Assembly: GCF_023500045.1 (NCBI RefSeq)
Contig: NZ_JAMCOF010000005.1
Coordinates: 1 to 64,000 of the forward strand
Source of the DNA: Bartonella bilalgolemi
GTDB taxonomy: Bacteria; Pseudomonadota; Alphaproteobacteria; Rhizobiales; Rhizobiaceae
Direction: 5' to 3'
Length of the DNA stretch: 64,000 nucleotides
Each line of letters opens with the position of its first letter. The stretch's first letter is position 1. Of this stretch, positions 51,315-62,570 are shown piece after piece. Position numbers and translations under genes: made by a program. The notes beneath the pieces are model-generated. The model saw nothing but the letters and a program-made list of their open reading frames with translations, was not told the origin of the DNA and did not search any database.

Positions 51315-51729
51315 TTCTGGTCCTTTCTTTCATTTGTTATCACCGCAATGGGTGTTTATAAATTGTACCTATCGCTCTGCATCACCTAAAACGCTTGATA
51401 TAATGAGGTGCGTGCAGTGTTTTATGTTAAGTAATATATGTTTTTTTCATTTTTTTCTAAAAGTAGAGATTAAGGGCCTACAAGCATCATGTCAACTTTA
51501 GTGATATTATTTGAATAATTAAGGTATGAAGTAATTTAGGGTATAATGTGACATTTTTCTATATTATCATATTTTGTATTATCTGGAATAAAGTGTAATA
51601 GAATGGAAGGATTATTTTTTGTTTTTGTGAAATAAAATTATCAAATTTATCTATGTCTAGATTTTAAAGTGCTATGGTGAAGAAAATTTAAATTTGAAAA
51701 TGCATTAATTTTTTAAAGGGAGTATATTT
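51315..51729. other. Divergent intergenic region between secA and the parvulin gene
   Basis: 415 bases that must carry the promoters for both genes. The sequence is AT-rich, and the 64-codon frame at 51307 has no ribosome-binding site. AAAGGGAG lies before the parvulin start. No operator or RNA was recognised. Confidence 0.45.
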
Positions 51730-52683
51730 ATGAAATTCAATTTTAGCACACTATGTTTAGCCTCAACTTTATTAGTTAGCATACATGCGGGCGTGATAGC
51801 CCAAGAAAGTGTAAAGTCTGCGAAAAATGATTTAAGTACTTTAGAGAACGCTACTGAAAAACCAGTTTCTCTTTCTCATGTAATAGCAGTGATTGATGGG
51901 AAAAATATTACAGCGGGGCAATTGGATGAGCTAGCACTAGAAATAAATCCTAATTTAGTTCGTGTTCCGGATGAACAACGTCGTGTCACGGTCTTAAAAG
52001 CTTATTTGGATATGCAAGCACTTGCTAAAGCAGCCCTGCAAAAAGGTGTAGATAAGACAGAAGCTTATGATAAACGTATGGCAATAATGCGCGATAATAT
52101 TCTTCAGCAACTTTATTTTAAAGAGATGGTTGTTGACAAGATTGCAGATGCTGATGTGAAAGCCCTTTATAATAAGGAAATTGCTGCTTTGCCTAAAGAA
52201 GATGAAATTAAAGCGCGCCATATTTTAGTCAAGACAAAAGAAGAAGCAGAAAAAATTATTAAGCGTTTGAATAAAGGTGAAAACTTTGAGGAAATTGCAA
52301 AAAAAGATTCAACAGACGGTTCTTCTGCTGTTGGTGGAGATCTTGGTTATTTTAGTCGTGGTCAGATGGTTAAATCATTTGAAGAAGCTGCGTTTAATTT
52401 GAAAGTAGGGGAGTATACTAAAAAACCTATTGAAAGTCCATTTGGTTGGCATGTTATTAAGATAGAGGATCGTCGTTTGAAACAACCTCCTGTCTTTGAT
52501 GATGTTAAAGATGTATTGCGTACACAGCTTATAAGAGAGCATTATCAAACACTTATCACTGACTTACGGAGTAAGGTCAATGTAGAATACCCTGATTCTA
52601 ATATTGCAAAACGTATGCAATCTCTTAATAAAGATGAAGCACCATTTCTAGGTGAAGCATCCAATTTAGAGGGAGGAGAATAG
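51730..52683 (+). CDS. Periplasmic parvulin-type peptidyl-prolyl isomerase (PpiC/SurA-like)
   Basis: A 317-residue exported foldase with signal peptide (residues 1-24, ending GVIA-QE). A helical N-terminal region (about 45-150) resembles the chaperone part of SurA/PrsA, and the parvulin domain is at about 155-250: [37 protein letters not shown], and [12 protein letters not shown]. In related alphaproteobacteria such proteins help outer-membrane protein folding. The strong AAAGGGAG site precedes the ATG. It is followed by argJ and mutT on the same strand. Confidence 0.93.
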   Translation: MKFNFSTLCLASTLLVSIHAGVIAQESVKSAKNDLSTLENATEKPVSLSHVIAVIDGKNITAGQLDELALEINPNLVRVPDEQRRVTVLKAYLDMQALAKAALQKGVDKTEAYDKRMAIMRDNILQQLYFKEMVVDKIADADVKALYNKEIAALPKEDEIKARHILVKTKEEAEKIIKRLNKGENFEEIAKKDSTDGSSAVGGDLGYFSRGQMVKSFEEAAFNLKVGEYTKKPIESPFGWHVIKIEDRRLKQPPVFDDVKDVLRTQLIREHYQTLITDLRSKVNVEYPDSNIAKRMQSLNKDEAPFLGEASNLEGGE

Positions 52684-52694
52684 TCTTTTTCTTA

Positions 52695-52729
52695 TGCTGG
52701 GTCTATTTTTACAAGGCCCAGCACCTTTA
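52695..52729 (+). terminator. Hairpin after the parvulin gene
   Basis: TGCTGGG (52695-52701) pairs with CCCAGCA (52717-52723), followed by CCTTTATA. It lies 12 bases after the stop and 44 bases before the argJ start. The following T run is short, so termination is probably partial. Confidence 0.55.
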
Positions 52730-52766
52730 TAGATTGTATTCAATCACATTTATGGAAAAGCGTGTA

Positions 52767-54005
52767 ATGGCTGTAAAGATATCGCCTTTATCACCTAAAC
52801 AAATACAAGAGCTTCCACCATTATCTGGTGTGCGGATAGCTACAGCTGAAGCTGGTATTAAATATAAAGGTCGTACAGATCTTCTTTTTATTGTGTTTGA
52901 TGAGCCAGCTAATGCAGCAGGTGTTTTTACACGTTCAAAGTGTAGATCTTCTGCTGTAGATCATTGTCGTGAATCGCTTCTTTATGGGGTTGCTAGGGGT
53001 CTTGTTGTTAATTCTGGAAATGCAAATGCTTTTACAGGGTGCAAAGGTAAGCAGACAACAAATGCAATAGTACATTCTGCATCCAGTGCTTTAAAAGCGA
53101 GAGAAAATGAAATTTTTATAGCTTCTACGGGTGTTATTGGTGAACCAATGGATGAGGCTTGTATTTTAAATCTTTTACCTGATATGGTTTCTAAAGCAAA
53201 GGAAGGATGCTGGTTAGAAGCTGCGAAAGCTATTATGACAACCGATACGTTTCCAAAACTTGCAACGCGTCAATTTGATTTTGGGGGAGAGCTTGTTACT
53301 ATTAATGGAATTGCAAAAGGTGCTGGTATGATTGCACCAGATATGGCAACAATGCTTTCTTTTGTGGTAAGTGATGCAGAGATTTCTTCAGATATACTCC
53401 AAATGATGTTATCAGAAGCTGTTCAGGAGACTTTCAATTCGATTACTGTTGATAGTGATACTTCGACGTCTGATACATTAATGATCTTTGCAACAGGACA
53501 AGCGAAGGGCTGTCTCCCTTGTTTGACAAGCCGATCAGATCCTCGTTATTGGACATTTTCAAAGTACTTGCGTGAGCTTTTGCATGAACTTGCATTACAA
53601 GTTGTTTGTGATGGTGAAGGAGCCCGTCATTTAATTGAGGTATCTGTTATTGGTGCTACAACAAATAGTGCTGCTAAGACTATTGCTCTATCAATTGCAA
53701 ATTCACCCCTTGTAAAAACAGCTATTGCGGGCGAAGACGCTAATTGGGGGAGAGTTGTTATGGCAATTGGTAAAGCAGGTGTTGAAGCAGACCGTGATCG
53801 ATTAAAAATTTGGTTTGGTGAACATCGTTTGGCTTTTAATGGTGAACGTGATCCTCATTATAGCGAAGAAGCAGTGAGTGCTTATATGAAAAGTCAACAT
53901 ATTACAATTTGTGTTGATATCGGTCTTGGGAGTGGGAAAGCAACAGTTTGGTCTTGTGATTTAACGAAGGAATATGTTGCGGTCAATAGTGATTATAGAA
54001 GTTGA
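52767..54005 (+). CDS. argJ: Bifunctional glutamate N-acetyltransferase / amino-acid acetyltransferase
   Basis: Transfers acetyl from acetylornithine to glutamate in arginine synthesis (and may use acetyl-CoA). The 412-residue precursor cuts itself between Ala and Thr; the cleavage motif is [17 protein letters not shown] near residue 190, giving alpha and beta chains. Other conserved parts are [29 protein letters not shown] and [17 protein letters not shown]. The start at 52767 follows GGAAAAGCG and fits family N-termini; two upstream codons (52734 TTG, 52752 ATG) are possible. The rest of the pathway is not in the window, so whether it supports full arginine synthesis is unknown. Confidence 0.93.
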   Translation: MAVKISPLSPKQIQELPPLSGVRIATAEAGIKYKGRTDLLFIVFDEPANAAGVFTRSKCRSSAVDHCRESLLYGVARGLVVNSGNANAFTGCKGKQTTNAIVHSASSALKARENEIFIASTGVIGEPMDEACILNLLPDMVSKAKEGCWLEAAKAIMTTDTFPKLATRQFDFGGELVTINGIAKGAGMIAPDMATMLSFVVSDAEISSDILQMMLSEAVQETFNSITVDSDTSTSDTLMIFATGQAKGCLPCLTSRSDPRYWTFSKYLRELLHELALQVVCDGEGARHLIEVSVIGATTNSAAKTIALSIANSPLVKTAIAGEDANWGRVVMAIGKAGVEADRDRLKIWFGEHRLAFNGERDPHYSEEAVSAYMKSQHITICVDIGLGSGKATVWSCDLTKEYVAVNSDYRS

Positions 54006-54138
54006 TTAATAAAACATAAACTTGAATATTTAGTATTTATATACTTTTGAAAAATACTGGATATTTAGTTGTTTATTCTGGGGTAGGGCTTTACAATAGT
54101 AAGAATGATAGTCATCTATTACTTTTTTGGTCATTAGT

Positions 54139-54552
54139 ATGCATATAAAAAAATCACTCCTTCTTGTTGTTGCATGTGCTTTATTAGACCCGGATAATCG
54201 GGTGTTACTTGCACAACGGCCTCAAGGAAAATCATTAGCTGGTTTATGGGAATTTCCTGGTGGAAAGATTGAAAATGGTGAAACGCCAGAGGTATCATTA
54301 ATTCGTGAGTTAGCAGAAGAGCTTGATATTTATGTTCAACCGAATAATTTATCACCCTTAACATTTGCAAGCTATAATTATGAAACTTTTCATCTGTTAA
54401 TGCCTTTATATATTTGCCGCCGTTATGAAGGAACCCCAAAAGGACGAGAAGGACAAAATTTAGAATGGGTTTTCATTAGCAGTCTTGATGAATATTCTAT
54501 GCCTGACGCTGATAAGCCATTGATTCAAGTTCTAAAAAATCTTCTTCTTTAA
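54139..54552 (+). CDS. mutT: MutT-type 8-oxo-dGTP diphosphatase (Nudix)
   Basis: A 137-residue Nudix hydrolase that removes oxidised dGTP from the nucleotide pool. The Nudix box GGKIENGETPEVSLIREL, then AEELDI, lies at about residues 41-63 with its Glu residues complete, and RPQGKSLAGLWEFPGGK is typical of MutT. FHLLMPLYICRRYEG and the late LEWVFISSLDEYSMPDADK fit the family. The ATG at 54139 is preferred to an upstream TTG at 54127. It follows argJ, a neighbour also in other Rhizobiales. Confidence 0.9.
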   Translation: MHIKKSLLLVVACALLDPDNRVLLAQRPQGKSLAGLWEFPGGKIENGETPEVSLIRELAEELDIYVQPNNLSPLTFASYNYETFHLLMPLYICRRYEGTPKGREGQNLEWVFISSLDEYSMPDADKPLIQVLKNLLL

Positions 54553-54910
54553 TGTGTTGATAAAGGGAAAATATTGATAAGCAATGGGAAATTTCTTTCA
54601 CTAAATATTCGGGGGGGGTAAGGAATCTTAGGCAACTGTATTTTTAAAGTAAGGTTTTTGAGATAATCAGGAAGAGATTAACCTATTTTTTTAAAGATAA
54701 ATTGCTTGATTATTGTTGTACATTGTTTTGTGTTGGAATACGAGATTTATTATATGTACATTTATTTTTATTAAGTCAATTTATTTTAGATAAAATAATT
54801 ATTAGAAATAAATTATTTATAGATAAAAAATATTTTATTTATTATTATAATATTTACATTTTATTTGTGAGTTATTTTTTAATGTTAAAAAATAATAATA
54901 GGAATAAATA
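54553..54910. other. Intergenic region with a G8 tract, upstream of the cystine symporter
   Basis: 358 bases, very AT-rich, with a run of eight G at 54611-54618 in otherwise G-poor DNA. The 69-codon frame at 54702 has no ribosome-binding site and a biased composition and was not accepted. No promoter was recognised with confidence. Confidence 0.45.
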
Positions 54911-56266
54911 ATGACATTTAGTTTTTTTATTAATGTATTTTTATTTGTTATTTTTTTGTTATGTCTTGTTCGTTACAAAAAAATTAAAAAAAATTTTACA
55001 TTGCACGTTATACTAGGTCTTATCGTTGGTTTAATTTTTGGTAGTGTTTTGCAGATTATTTATAAAGAAGGCAATCCTATTCTATTAGAGTCTGTTGAAT
55101 GGTTTAACATTGTTGGTGATGGATATATATCGTTATTAAAAATGATTGTTATACCATTGGTTTTTATCTCTATCGTTTCGGCAGTAGCACATTTGCATTC
55201 TGTTTATGCTGTCGGCAGAATTGGCATAATAACAATTTCAATACTCCTTTTGACAACATCTTTTTCTGCGTTGATTGGTATCTTTATGGTTAATTTCTTT
55301 GGACTCACTGCAAGTAGTTTAGTACATGGAGGAGAAGATACATCTACTATTCTTGCAAGTCATACTTCTCAGCTTAAAGATATCAGTATACCAAAGTTGA
55401 TTTTATCATTTATTCCTCAAAATTTATTCGCTGAGTTAATAGGAACAAAGGCTACATCAATTATTAGCGTTGTTATTTTTTCAGCTTTTTTAGGAGCAGC
55501 GGTTATTCTTTTAAAAAAGGATGAACCAGATAAAGGGGAGAAAGCCCTTTTATTGATTCAAATTATACAGTCTTGGATTATGCGATTAGTGCGTATTATA
55601 ATTTCTTTAACACCTTACGGTATTTTTGCTCTTATGACTAAGGTGGGAGCAACTTCAAATGTTGCGGATATCTTAAAATTACTAGTTTTTATTGTTATTT
55701 CTTATATTGGTATTACTCTTATGTTTGGAGTTCATGGCATATTACTTGGTATATCAGGTATTAATCCATTCCGTTTTTTCAAAAAAGTTTTTCCTGTTTT
55801 AACATTCGCTTTTAGTAGTCGTTCAAGTGCCGCTAGTATTCCTTTAAATATCGAGGCACAAACTCAATGGATTGGTGTTCCGCATTCAATTGCAAGTTTT
55901 GCAGCTTCTTTTGGTGCAACAATTGGTCAAAATGGTTGTGCAGGTCTTTATCCAGCAATGCTTGCGACTATGATAGCTCCTTCTGTTGGCATTAATCCTC
56001 TCGATCCTCTCTGGATAGCTACCCTTGTTTGTGTTGTAACATTAAGTTCTATTGGTGTTGCTGGTGTTGGAGGAGGAGCTATTTTTGCTGCGTTAATTGT
56101 TTTGCCAATTATGGGGCTTCCTGTTACTTTGGTAGCTGTACTCATTTCTGTTGAACCTTTAATTGACATGGGACGTACGGCTCTTAATGTAAATGGTTCA
56201 ATGTTAGCTGGAACTATGACAAGCCAGATATTGCATACAACGGATAAAAGCATTTTTGAAGAATAA
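54911..56266 (+). CDS. tcyP: L-cystine/cation symporter, TcyP (YdjN) type
   Basis: A 451-residue inner-membrane transporter of the dicarboxylate/amino acid:cation symporter family, with about eight membrane segments plus two re-entrant loops. The first loop contains [18 protein letters not shown] and the second [39 protein letters not shown] and [19 protein letters not shown] match TcyP/YdjN cystine carriers rather than glutamate carriers. It should import cystine with Na+ or H+, supplying sulfur from the host. AATAGGAATAA precedes the start. It stands alone. Confidence 0.87.
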   Translation: MTFSFFINVFLFVIFLLCLVRYKKIKKNFTLHVILGLIVGLIFGSVLQIIYKEGNPILLESVEWFNIVGDGYISLLKMIVIPLVFISIVSAVAHLHSVYAVGRIGIITISILLLTTSFSALIGIFMVNFFGLTASSLVHGGEDTSTILASHTSQLKDISIPKLILSFIPQNLFAELIGTKATSIISVVIFSAFLGAAVILLKKDEPDKGEKALLLIQIIQSWIMRLVRIIISLTPYGIFALMTKVGATSNVADILKLLVFIVISYIGITLMFGVHGILLGISGINPFRFFKKVFPVLTFAFSSRSSAASIPLNIEAQTQWIGVPHSIASFAASFGATIGQNGCAGLYPAMLATMIAPSVGINPLDPLWIATLVCVVTLSSIGVAGVGGGAIFAALIVLPIMGLPVTLVAVLISVEPLIDMGRTALNVNGSMLAGTMTSQILHTTDKSIFEE

Positions 56267-57442
56267 TTTTCGTATTGAGATTATCGACTTTTTTATGTTT
56301 ATTATTGATATAATTTTTATTATTTATTGATAATTTTACTTTCTTATAAAACAGCCTCTTTCCATAAAATATAATATCTCACAAACCTGCGCATTATCAC
56401 AAATATAATTTCGCTGTAAATTTAAGTTTTTATAACCTTAGTGCTACCATCTAAACCTTTTTATTAATTTTAGTTCTCCTAGAAATTTCCATACTATTGA
56501 AAATTTCTGCATCTTCATAGATTCTAGTCTATAATAGATCAAGCAATTGCCCTTGTGTGATAGTTTTTTACTTCAGTAAAATTCACTGAAATTACTTTCT
56601 TGTATGTTTCTGGAGTTTTTAGGAGCTCTGGTACAATAAAGTTTATAATTATCAGTTATTATTTTATTTCTTCTAGAAATTCATCTTTTGGATTGCAAGT
56701 TTTTAGATATAGTATATCTTTTTATTTTTTATGTGGTAACTTAATATTTAATTCATCAAATTATTCATAATCTGTAAACTAAGAAAGATTGCTATTTTTT
56801 CTTATTATAATAAATTATAAAGTTATGGTAGGTTGCTCACTTTGATAGCTAGTGTAAGATAGTAGTTTCTATCTTGATAAAAATTAATTGCGATTATAAA
56901 ATTTTTTTATTAATAAAAGAGTATTATTAGAACGATATTTACTTAATATATAAATTCATATTTTACTCCCAATGTTCACACAGTTTACGTGCATTATAAA
57001 ATGCCTTTTTATAAAGCTATGATTAAACTCTAACTTTAATATTATTTTCTGAACTAAAAGTATTTCTCTTTTGAGAAAGAGAAACCCTTAGTGTTGAGCT
57101 TTTGTATCTCACTTCTGACAAATAAAGCTTTTATTGTTAATCAAATTAAAGCTCTCCGTTATTTCAACCAGCAATTTCAAGTCATAAAGAAAGGTCTATA
57201 TTAATCACTACCTTATTTATTGTAAAATTTGTGATAAAATTAAAATAAGTAAAATTTAAACGATCAATTGCTTCTTTATTATCTCAATCCAATGCTTCAC
57301 CAAACAATTTTTCTCTTAAGATCCGTTTATGATAAGAAAGATTTTACATCAATAATATAGCTAAAAAGCTAAGAAAAATCTTGATAATCAACAAACGCAA
57401 TATTCATTCTCAATATGTTAAAAAAACGCTAATAAAAACATA
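56267..57442. other. Long AT-rich region without recognisable gene
   Basis: 1,176 bases between convergent tcyP and atpF. Every frame is short and interrupted; no ribosome-binding site followed by a good frame was found. A hairpin TTTCTCTT (57063-57070) with AAGAGAAA (57077-57084) is present. Translation of the minus strand gives scattered fragments (for example LIALKGIL) that I could not assign, so this is probably the ruins of one or two genes. No tRNA or structured RNA was recognised. Confidence 0.45.
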
Positions 57443-57937
57443 TTAATTAAAATATGTTTCTATTTTTTTTAGGGATTCTTGAACAAAAGGTTCTTTAATC
57501 AAGTTATTAGCTTGCTCAGCATCTAATTCTTTCGTAAGAACTCTATTTGCAGCAGAAATTGCTAAATCAATAGCAGATGAAGAAACCACCCGAACTGCAT
57601 TAGCTTCGGCTTGAGCAATTTTTTGTTCCGCTAACCGACTACGATTCTTTATATATTCCTCTGTTTTTATGCGAGTTTCAGTAATAATAGCTTCAACTTT
57701 ACATTTAGCATCAGCAATAATCTCTTGTGTTTCTTTTTCTATTTCTAGATGTTTACGCTGATATTCAGCAAGTACTCTCTGTGCCTCTTCACGAAGATGA
57801 AGAGCCTCATCAAGTTCGTCTTTAATATATTTTGCACGTGCATCAAGTTTACGTATTATCACATTGGGAACTTCAAAATAGACTAAAAGAGCTAAAAAAA
57901 GAACTAACCCAATAAAAGCCCAAAACGTATCAGTCAT
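57443..57937 (-). CDS. atpF: ATP synthase F0, subunit b
   Basis: A 164-residue stator subunit with one N-terminal membrane segment (TFWAFIGLVLFLALLVYF) and a long charged helix (about 35-140, rich in Glu, Lys, Arg and Ala) that holds F1 against rotation. RKLDARAKYIKDELDEALHLREEAQR fits alphaproteobacterial b, here given as RKLDARAKYIKDELDEA and LHLREEAQR. It is last in atpI-B-E-F'-F; its start lies 11 bases after the b' stop. F1 genes are not in the window, as expected for alphaproteobacteria, where F0 and F1 operons are separate. Confidence 0.93.
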   Translation of the reverse strand: MTDTFWAFIGLVLFLALLVYFEVPNVIIRKLDARAKYIKDELDEALHLREEAQRVLAEYQRKHLEIEKETQEIIADAKCKVEAIITETRIKTEEYIKNRSRLAEQKIAQAEANAVRVVSSSAIDLAISAANRVLTKELDAEQANNLIKEPFVQESLKKIETYFN

Positions 57938-57948
57938 TCTTGCAATCC

Positions 57949-58581
57949 TTAATGACTTACAGCTTTAATAGCTGAATTAACAGATTTTTTATTAATATCA
58001 ACATCAATTAACTTCTTAATGATTTCGAAAGTAATGTCTTCTGCGATTAAATTAACATTCTGCATTGCTTTATTTTGAATCTCTTTTATTTTATCTTCAG
58101 CATTTTCTAGTTTTTTCTCCAAAACTGCTTCAATTTTTTCTCGTTGGAGTTCAGCCTTTAATTTAATTTCATTATTCGCGGCATGTATCATAGCTTTTGC
58201 TTCTAAACGAGCCTCTGCTAATTTCTTTTCGTAAATTTCAATTACAGTGTCTGTTTCCTGTTTTATGCGCATTGCCTGATCTAAATCGGATACAATCCGA
58301 TCTCGACGTGTTTCAATAACACTACCGATACGCGGTACGATTACACGAGAAACGAAGAGATAAAAAAATCCAAAAGAAATAGCCAACCAAAGAAAATGTG
58401 AACCAAAATACACGAAATCAAAAGGTGGAAAGATACGATTTGCATGCTCTGTAATACTATTAAACCCTACTTCACCATCATGACATCCTAGCATTTTAGT
58501 ATCATCATGATCAAATTCTACCTTATCATTAAAATGATTCGGCATTTTAGTATCTTCTACATCATCGCTGGAAATCAACAT
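57949..58581 (-). CDS. atpF': ATP synthase F0, subunit b' (second b-type subunit)
   Basis: A 210-residue partner of b in the peripheral stalk. The membrane segment is [20 protein letters not shown], followed by [19 protein letters not shown] and a long charged coiled coil. Alphaproteobacteria and phototrophs have both b and b'. The start at 58581 follows AAGGAAAATGA; a GTG at 58605 is weaker. The leader before the membrane segment (about 45 residues, acidic) is unusual: it contains [14 protein letters not shown] followed by [14 protein letters not shown], an in-frame duplication with 51-base spacing. Confidence 0.9.
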   Translation of the reverse strand: MLISSDDVEDTKMPNHFNDKVEFDHDDTKMLGCHDGEVGFNSITEHANRIFPPFDFVYFGSHFLWLAISFGFFYLFVSRVIVPRIGSVIETRRDRIVSDLDQAMRIKQETDTVIEIYEKKLAEARLEAKAMIHAANNEIKLKAELQREKIEAVLEKKLENAEDKIKEIQNKAMQNVNLIAEDITFEIIKKLIDVDINKKSVNSAIKAVSH

Positions 58582-58709
58582 TTCATTTTCCTTCGAAATA
58601 ATCACTCTATCTCTATTAAATCAAAGTAATAACTTTCTTTTTATTAAGAGCTAAAAAACTATGTCTGTTCTCAAACAATTTATAAAACAGACAAGCTTTT
58701 TGAAAGTAA

Positions 58710-58940
58710 TTAGACAGCGAAAAGAAGTAAAAGGGCAATAAGCAATGAAAAAATACCTAAAGCTTCTGTAACAGCAAAACCAAATACTAAACGACCAAAT
58801 TGACTATCTGCTGCTGATGGATTTCGTAAAGCACCAGAAAGATAGCTCCCAAAAATATTTCCAAGACCTAATGCGGTTCCAGCCATACCAAAGCAAGCAA
58901 GACCAGCTCCAATATATTTTGCTGCAAGTACTAATTCCAT
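58710..58940 (-). CDS. atpE: ATP synthase F0, subunit c
   Basis: The 76-residue proteolipid forming the rotor ring. Two hydrophobic hairpin helices flank the polar loop [15 protein letters not shown], and the proton-carrying Glu is E59 in [13 protein letters not shown]. The glycine-rich helix 1 ([21 protein letters not shown]) appears in two parts: [11 protein letters not shown] and [23 protein letters not shown] precedes the ATG. It lies between atpB and the b' gene. Confidence 0.97.
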   Translation of the reverse strand: MELVLAAKYIGAGLACFGMAGTALGLGNIFGSYLSGALRNPSAADSQFGRLVFGFAVTEALGIFSLLIALLLLFAV

Positions 58941-58994
58941 ATCATTCTCCTTTAAAGCGAAATTGCATAATTTGACGGAAATCCGCCGGTTTTA

Positions 58995-59753
58995 TTAATG
59001 TTCTGGATGGACCGCATCATTAATATACATACAAGTTAGAACTGTAAAAACATAAGCTTGAAGAAAAGCGACCAAAAATTCAAGAGCCGTAATTGTTACA
59101 GTCATGGCAAGTGATAAAATTGCACCGCCCAAACCTATGATTCCAATCCCAACCATTGAAACAATAAAGCCAGAAAATACTTTAAGCGTGATATGACCTG
59201 CAAGCATATTAGCAAACAGGCGGAATGAAAGGCTAATAGGGCGAGATAAAAAAGAGATAACCTCAATCATTGTAACCAAAGGTAGTATGATCACAGGAAC
59301 GCCACTAGGAACAAAAAGCTTTAAAAAATTGAGTCCATGTTTATAAAAACCATATCCAATTACCGTTAAAATTACTAACATTGCTAATGAAAAAGTAATC
59401 ACAATTTGGGAAGTAATTGTATAAAAATAGGGAAACAAGCCAATAAAATTGGCAATAAGAACAAAAATGAATAACGAAAAAACTAACGGAAAAAATTGCA
59501 TTCCCTGTGTACCAGACGATTCTCGCAAAGTTGACGCTACAAACTCATAAAGCATTTCGGACACAGATTGTATCCGCGTTGGAACTAATCGACGACTTGA
59601 TGATGAAATGAAAAGAAATACTGAAGAGAGAATAACCGTCAGAACAATAAAAAATGACACATTTGTAAATGACAAATCCACATTTCCAATGGAAATATTA
59701 ATCAATCGTGAGACCTCAAATTGATGGATAGGATCTGGAGCGCGCGATGTCAC
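58995..59753 (-). CDS. atpB: ATP synthase F0, subunit a
   Basis: The 252-residue proton channel subunit. Five to six membrane segments are seen, and the essential Arg is in [20 protein letters not shown] near residue 177, facing the c ring. PVSFL-type and [20 protein letters not shown] motifs at the end complete the channel. It begins two bases after the atpI stop, so translation is coupled, and atpE follows 54 bases later. Confidence 0.96.
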   Translation of the reverse strand: MTSRAPDPIHQFEVSRLINISIGNVDLSFTNVSFFIVLTVILSSVFLFISSSSRRLVPTRIQSVSEMLYEFVASTLRESSGTQGMQFFPLVFSLFIFVLIANFIGLFPYFYTITSQIVITFSLAMLVILTVIGYGFYKHGLNFLKLFVPSGVPVIILPLVTMIEVISFLSRPISLSFRLFANMLAGHITLKVFSGFIVSMVGIGIIGLGGAILSLAMTVTITALEFLVAFLQAYVFTVLTCMYINDAVHPEH

Positions 59754-59755
59754 TT

Positions 59756-60181
59756 TTAAACCTCTTTATTATCTTCTTTATTTTGTTGCAAAGCACTACG
59801 TTGTTCTAATTGGCTGGGAGCAATATATTTCATAGATCGAAGAATATTTAGTATACCAGCAACGAATCCAAGAAAAAGAAAAAATACTAATCCCCATGGT
59901 AATGAACCTACTAATTTGTCAAACCCAAATCCTAAAACAGCTCCTACAATAATATTTGCCAGAAATTCACTCGACAACTTAACAGCATATGCCATTTTCT
60001 TTTGTTGCTCTTTTTCTCCAACTTCAGACTGCTCTTTCTTTAACACTTTTTTACCGATTAAAGCTAATTCTAAATTCCGATTACGAAATTCTAAATCCTC
60101 TGAATAAAGAGAAGATACTTGTTTGTGTTTATGTCTCTCAATATCCTTTTGTGGCATATCGGGTTTACCGCCCTTAGCCAT
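59756..60181 (-). CDS. atpI: ATP synthase-associated protein AtpI
   Basis: A 141-residue membrane protein that helps the c ring assemble and may carry Mg2+. The two membrane segments ([20 protein letters not shown] and [20 protein letters not shown]) form the family fold; a charged cytoplasmic N-terminus of about 70 residues and a polar tail surround them. The ATG at 60181 follows AAGGAG at seven bases. It is first in the F0 operon and lies two bases before atpB. Confidence 0.9.
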   Translation of the reverse strand: MAKGGKPDMPQKDIERHKHKQVSSLYSEDLEFRNRNLELALIGKKVLKKEQSEVGEKEQQKKMAYAVKLSSEFLANIIVGAVLGFGFDKLVGSLPWGLVFFLFLGFVAGILNILRSMKYIAPSQLEQRSALQQNKEDNKEV

Positions 60182-60459
60182 AACTGGCTCCTTAATCAAA
60201 AAAGGTTACAATACACTCCATTAAGCTTTATTTAGCATATTGCTGTCAGATTTATTCGTCAAGTCCTCAAAAGCACTCTACCACAAAGATTTTTATAGAT
60301 AAATAAAAACGCCTAAAATTTATTCTATTGCGTAGAAAATCTAATAAAAAGGGTATCATATCTTAAATTTTAACAGATTTGCAAATATTTGCTATTCTAT
60401 AATAAGTGATTAAATGTTGGTTTTTAATTTTATAAAATTAAACAATATGTAAAAGAAAA

Positions 60460-61893
60460 TTACTTCTTTTTTGCACTTTTTGCAAAAGGATTATCAGATG
60501 TCCGCAGAGATAGACGAATTGGTATACCTTGCATATCAAATTTATCTCGCAGTCCATTAGAAAGATAACGCAAATATGATTGAGGCATTTCTTTTGATCG
60601 TGAACAAGAAATAATAAATCCAGGAGGACGTGTCTTAACTTGTGTTATGTATTTAATTTTAAGTCGATGTCCAGAAACAGCGGGTGGTGGATAATTAACA
60701 ATCATCGTTTCAAGCCAGCGGTTCAGTTTTCCTGTAGAGATACGGCGGTTCCATACACGATGTATCATCGTAATGTTTTCCATCAATTTATTAATTCCTT
60801 GACCATATTGACCTGATAAAGGGATAGCTCTCAAGCCACGTACCTGAGGAAGAAGGCGAGTACATTTTTCGTATAAAGTAGTTAATGTTTCATGACGGTT
60901 TTCAATAAGGTCCCATTTGTTGAAAGCAATGATAGGAACACGTCCTTCACGAATCACAAGATCAGAAATTTGTAAATCTTGCTTTTCAAAAGATGCTGTT
61001 GCATCAAAAACAATTACAACGACTTCAGCGAAACGGATTGCACGTAAAGAATCCATAACAGAAAGTCTTTCTAACTTTTCTTGAATTTTTGATTTTCGAC
61101 GCAAACCTGCAGTATCAAAAAGTTTAATACGACGATTATTCCATTCCCAATCTACAGAAATAGAATCACGCGTAATACCAGATTCAGGTCCTGTCAGTAA
61201 ACGATCTTGCCCTAACATGCTATTGATAAGTGTAGATTTCCCTGTATTTGGACGACCAACAATTGCTATCCGAATGGGTTTTATTTCATCATAAACAGAA
61301 TCCTCTTCTACTGTGTCACTAATATTATCGCTAATAGATGAAACCTGTGTAGCAGTATAAACCTTTTCTTTTTCTCTCTTCAGATTAAAAACTTTATCTG
61401 TACCAATAGCAGCCACAATAGCATCACGAAGATCTGAGAAACCTTGATTATGTTCAGCAGATATTAGGCAAGGTTCACCCAATCCCAATGACCATGCTTC
61501 ATATTCTCCTGCTATCGCTGCTTTTGACTCAGATTTGTTAGCAACGAGCACGATTGGTTTTCCTGATTTACGAATGAGTGAAGAAAAATCTAGATCACTG
61601 GGTGTGATCCCACTTTTAGCATCAAGCACAAATAAAATAAGATCTGCTTCATCAATGGCAATTTTTGTCTGAGAACGCATACGTCCTTCAAGTGTATGGT
61701 TATCTGATTCCTCCAACCCTGCTGTATCAATTACATCAAAATGAAGATCTTGAAGCTTAGCTGAATGGGTACGTCGATCACGGGTTACACCTGGTTGATC
61801 ATCAACTAGAGCCAGCTTTTGCCCAACCAAACGATTAAATAGTGTCGATTTACCAACATTAGGCCGACCAACTATAGCAATGGTAAGGCTCAT
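60460..61893 (-). CDS. der: Ribosome-assembly GTPase Der (EngA)
   Basis: A 477-residue GTPase with two G domains that helps 50S maturation. The first has [16 protein letters not shown] near residue 8, DTAGLEESD and NKSES. The second has [16 protein letters not shown] near 212, [10 protein letters not shown] and NKWDL. A C-terminal KH-like domain (about 375-470) includes [20 protein letters not shown] split over a short loop. The ATG overlaps the stop of the upstream gene (TGATG), so both are co-translated. Confidence 0.96.
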   Translation of the reverse strand: MSLTIAIVGRPNVGKSTLFNRLVGQKLALVDDQPGVTRDRRTHSAKLQDLHFDVIDTAGLEESDNHTLEGRMRSQTKIAIDEADLILFVLDAKSGITPSDLDFSSLIRKSGKPIVLVANKSESKAAIAGEYEAWSLGLGEPCLISAEHNQGFSDLRDAIVAAIGTDKVFNLKREKEKVYTATQVSSISDNISDTVEEDSVYDEIKPIRIAIVGRPNTGKSTLINSMLGQDRLLTGPESGITRDSISVDWEWNNRRIKLFDTAGLRRKSKIQEKLERLSVMDSLRAIRFAEVVVIVFDATASFEKQDLQISDLVIREGRVPIIAFNKWDLIENRHETLTTLYEKCTRLLPQVRGLRAIPLSGQYGQGINKLMENITMIHRVWNRRISTGKLNRWLETMIVNYPPPAVSGHRLKIKYITQVKTRPPGFIISCSRSKEMPQSYLRYLSNGLRDKFDMQGIPIRLSLRTSDNPFAKSAKKK

Positions 61894-62570
61894 CAATTGA
61901 TTCCTTCTTTAACCTTTCCACTTGCTTGAATAAGCTCAAGCATAATTTTTGCTCGATCCGTTATTTTAAATTCTAGAGCATTCTCTTCAACAATTTTTTG
62001 AAAATAATAAACTGCATTTTCCATTGTATCCGCTTTATAAGCGGCTAAGCCTAAGGCCTCTCTTGCAGACATGCGCATAGGATCAATATCATTGGCCATT
62101 TCTTTAACACGCTGCATTACATCATCAAATGTTCCTATATCAACTAAAATATAAGCTGCTCGAATTTTTGCAATTTTCCGCAAAATCTGTGGTGCTTTTT
62201 CATCCGCTGCAATCATATCAAACATTTGTACTGATTTTGCAGTATCACCTCGTTCCATCCACAAAGAGGCTTCACGTAAACCTGCAAGAAAAGGATAACC
62301 ACCAAAATCAGATTTTTTAACACTTTTTAATTTCTTAATCGCTTCATCGAAATGATGTGCATCAGCTAAATCAAGGCCTGTTATAAAGGTATCACCAACA
62401 TTATTAGCTTTATTTATCTGCTGCTGCTGATAAATTTGATAGATAATTATCATCAAAACAAAAATAATAACTACGCCAATAACAAAAGAACCATAACGTT
62501 TCCAAAAAGTATAGAATTTTTCTTGACGGAGTTCTTCATTAACTTCATAAATAAAATTATCATGTGTCAT
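61893..62570 (-). CDS. YfgM-like membrane-anchored TPR protein
   Basis: A 225-residue protein with a cytoplasmic start ([19 protein letters not shown]), one membrane segment ([20 protein letters not shown], about residues 29-48) and a periplasmic tail of helical repeats resembling tetratricopeptide repeats. YfgM-family proteins attach to the SecYEG translocon together with PpiD and aid protein release. Its end overlaps der by one base, an arrangement found in many alphaproteobacteria. Function here is inferred from the fold only. Confidence 0.8.
   Translation of the reverse strand: MTHDNFIYEVNEELRQEKFYTFWKRYGSFVIGVVIIFVLMIIIYQIYQQQQINKANNVGDTFITGLDLADAHHFDEAIKKLKSVKKSDFGGYPFLAGLREASLWMERGDTAKSVQMFDMIAADEKAPQILRKIAKIRAAYILVDIGTFDDVMQRVKEMANDIDPMRMSAREALGLAAYKADTMENAVYYFQKIVEENALEFKITDRAKIMLELIQASGKVKEGIN

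Noticed and set aside
51307-51501. 64-codon frame in the secA-parvulin gap
   Set aside because: Starts inside secA on the opposite strand, no ribosome-binding site and no conserved pattern.
54702-54911. 69-codon frame before the cystine symporter
   Set aside because: Almost entirely Ile/Leu/Tyr/Phe/Lys from AT-rich DNA, no ribosome-binding site; it merely runs into the tcyP start.
57063-57084. Hairpin TTTCTCTT/AAGAGAAA as a terminator or RNA
   Set aside because: AT-rich stem without T run, not placed at the end of any gene.
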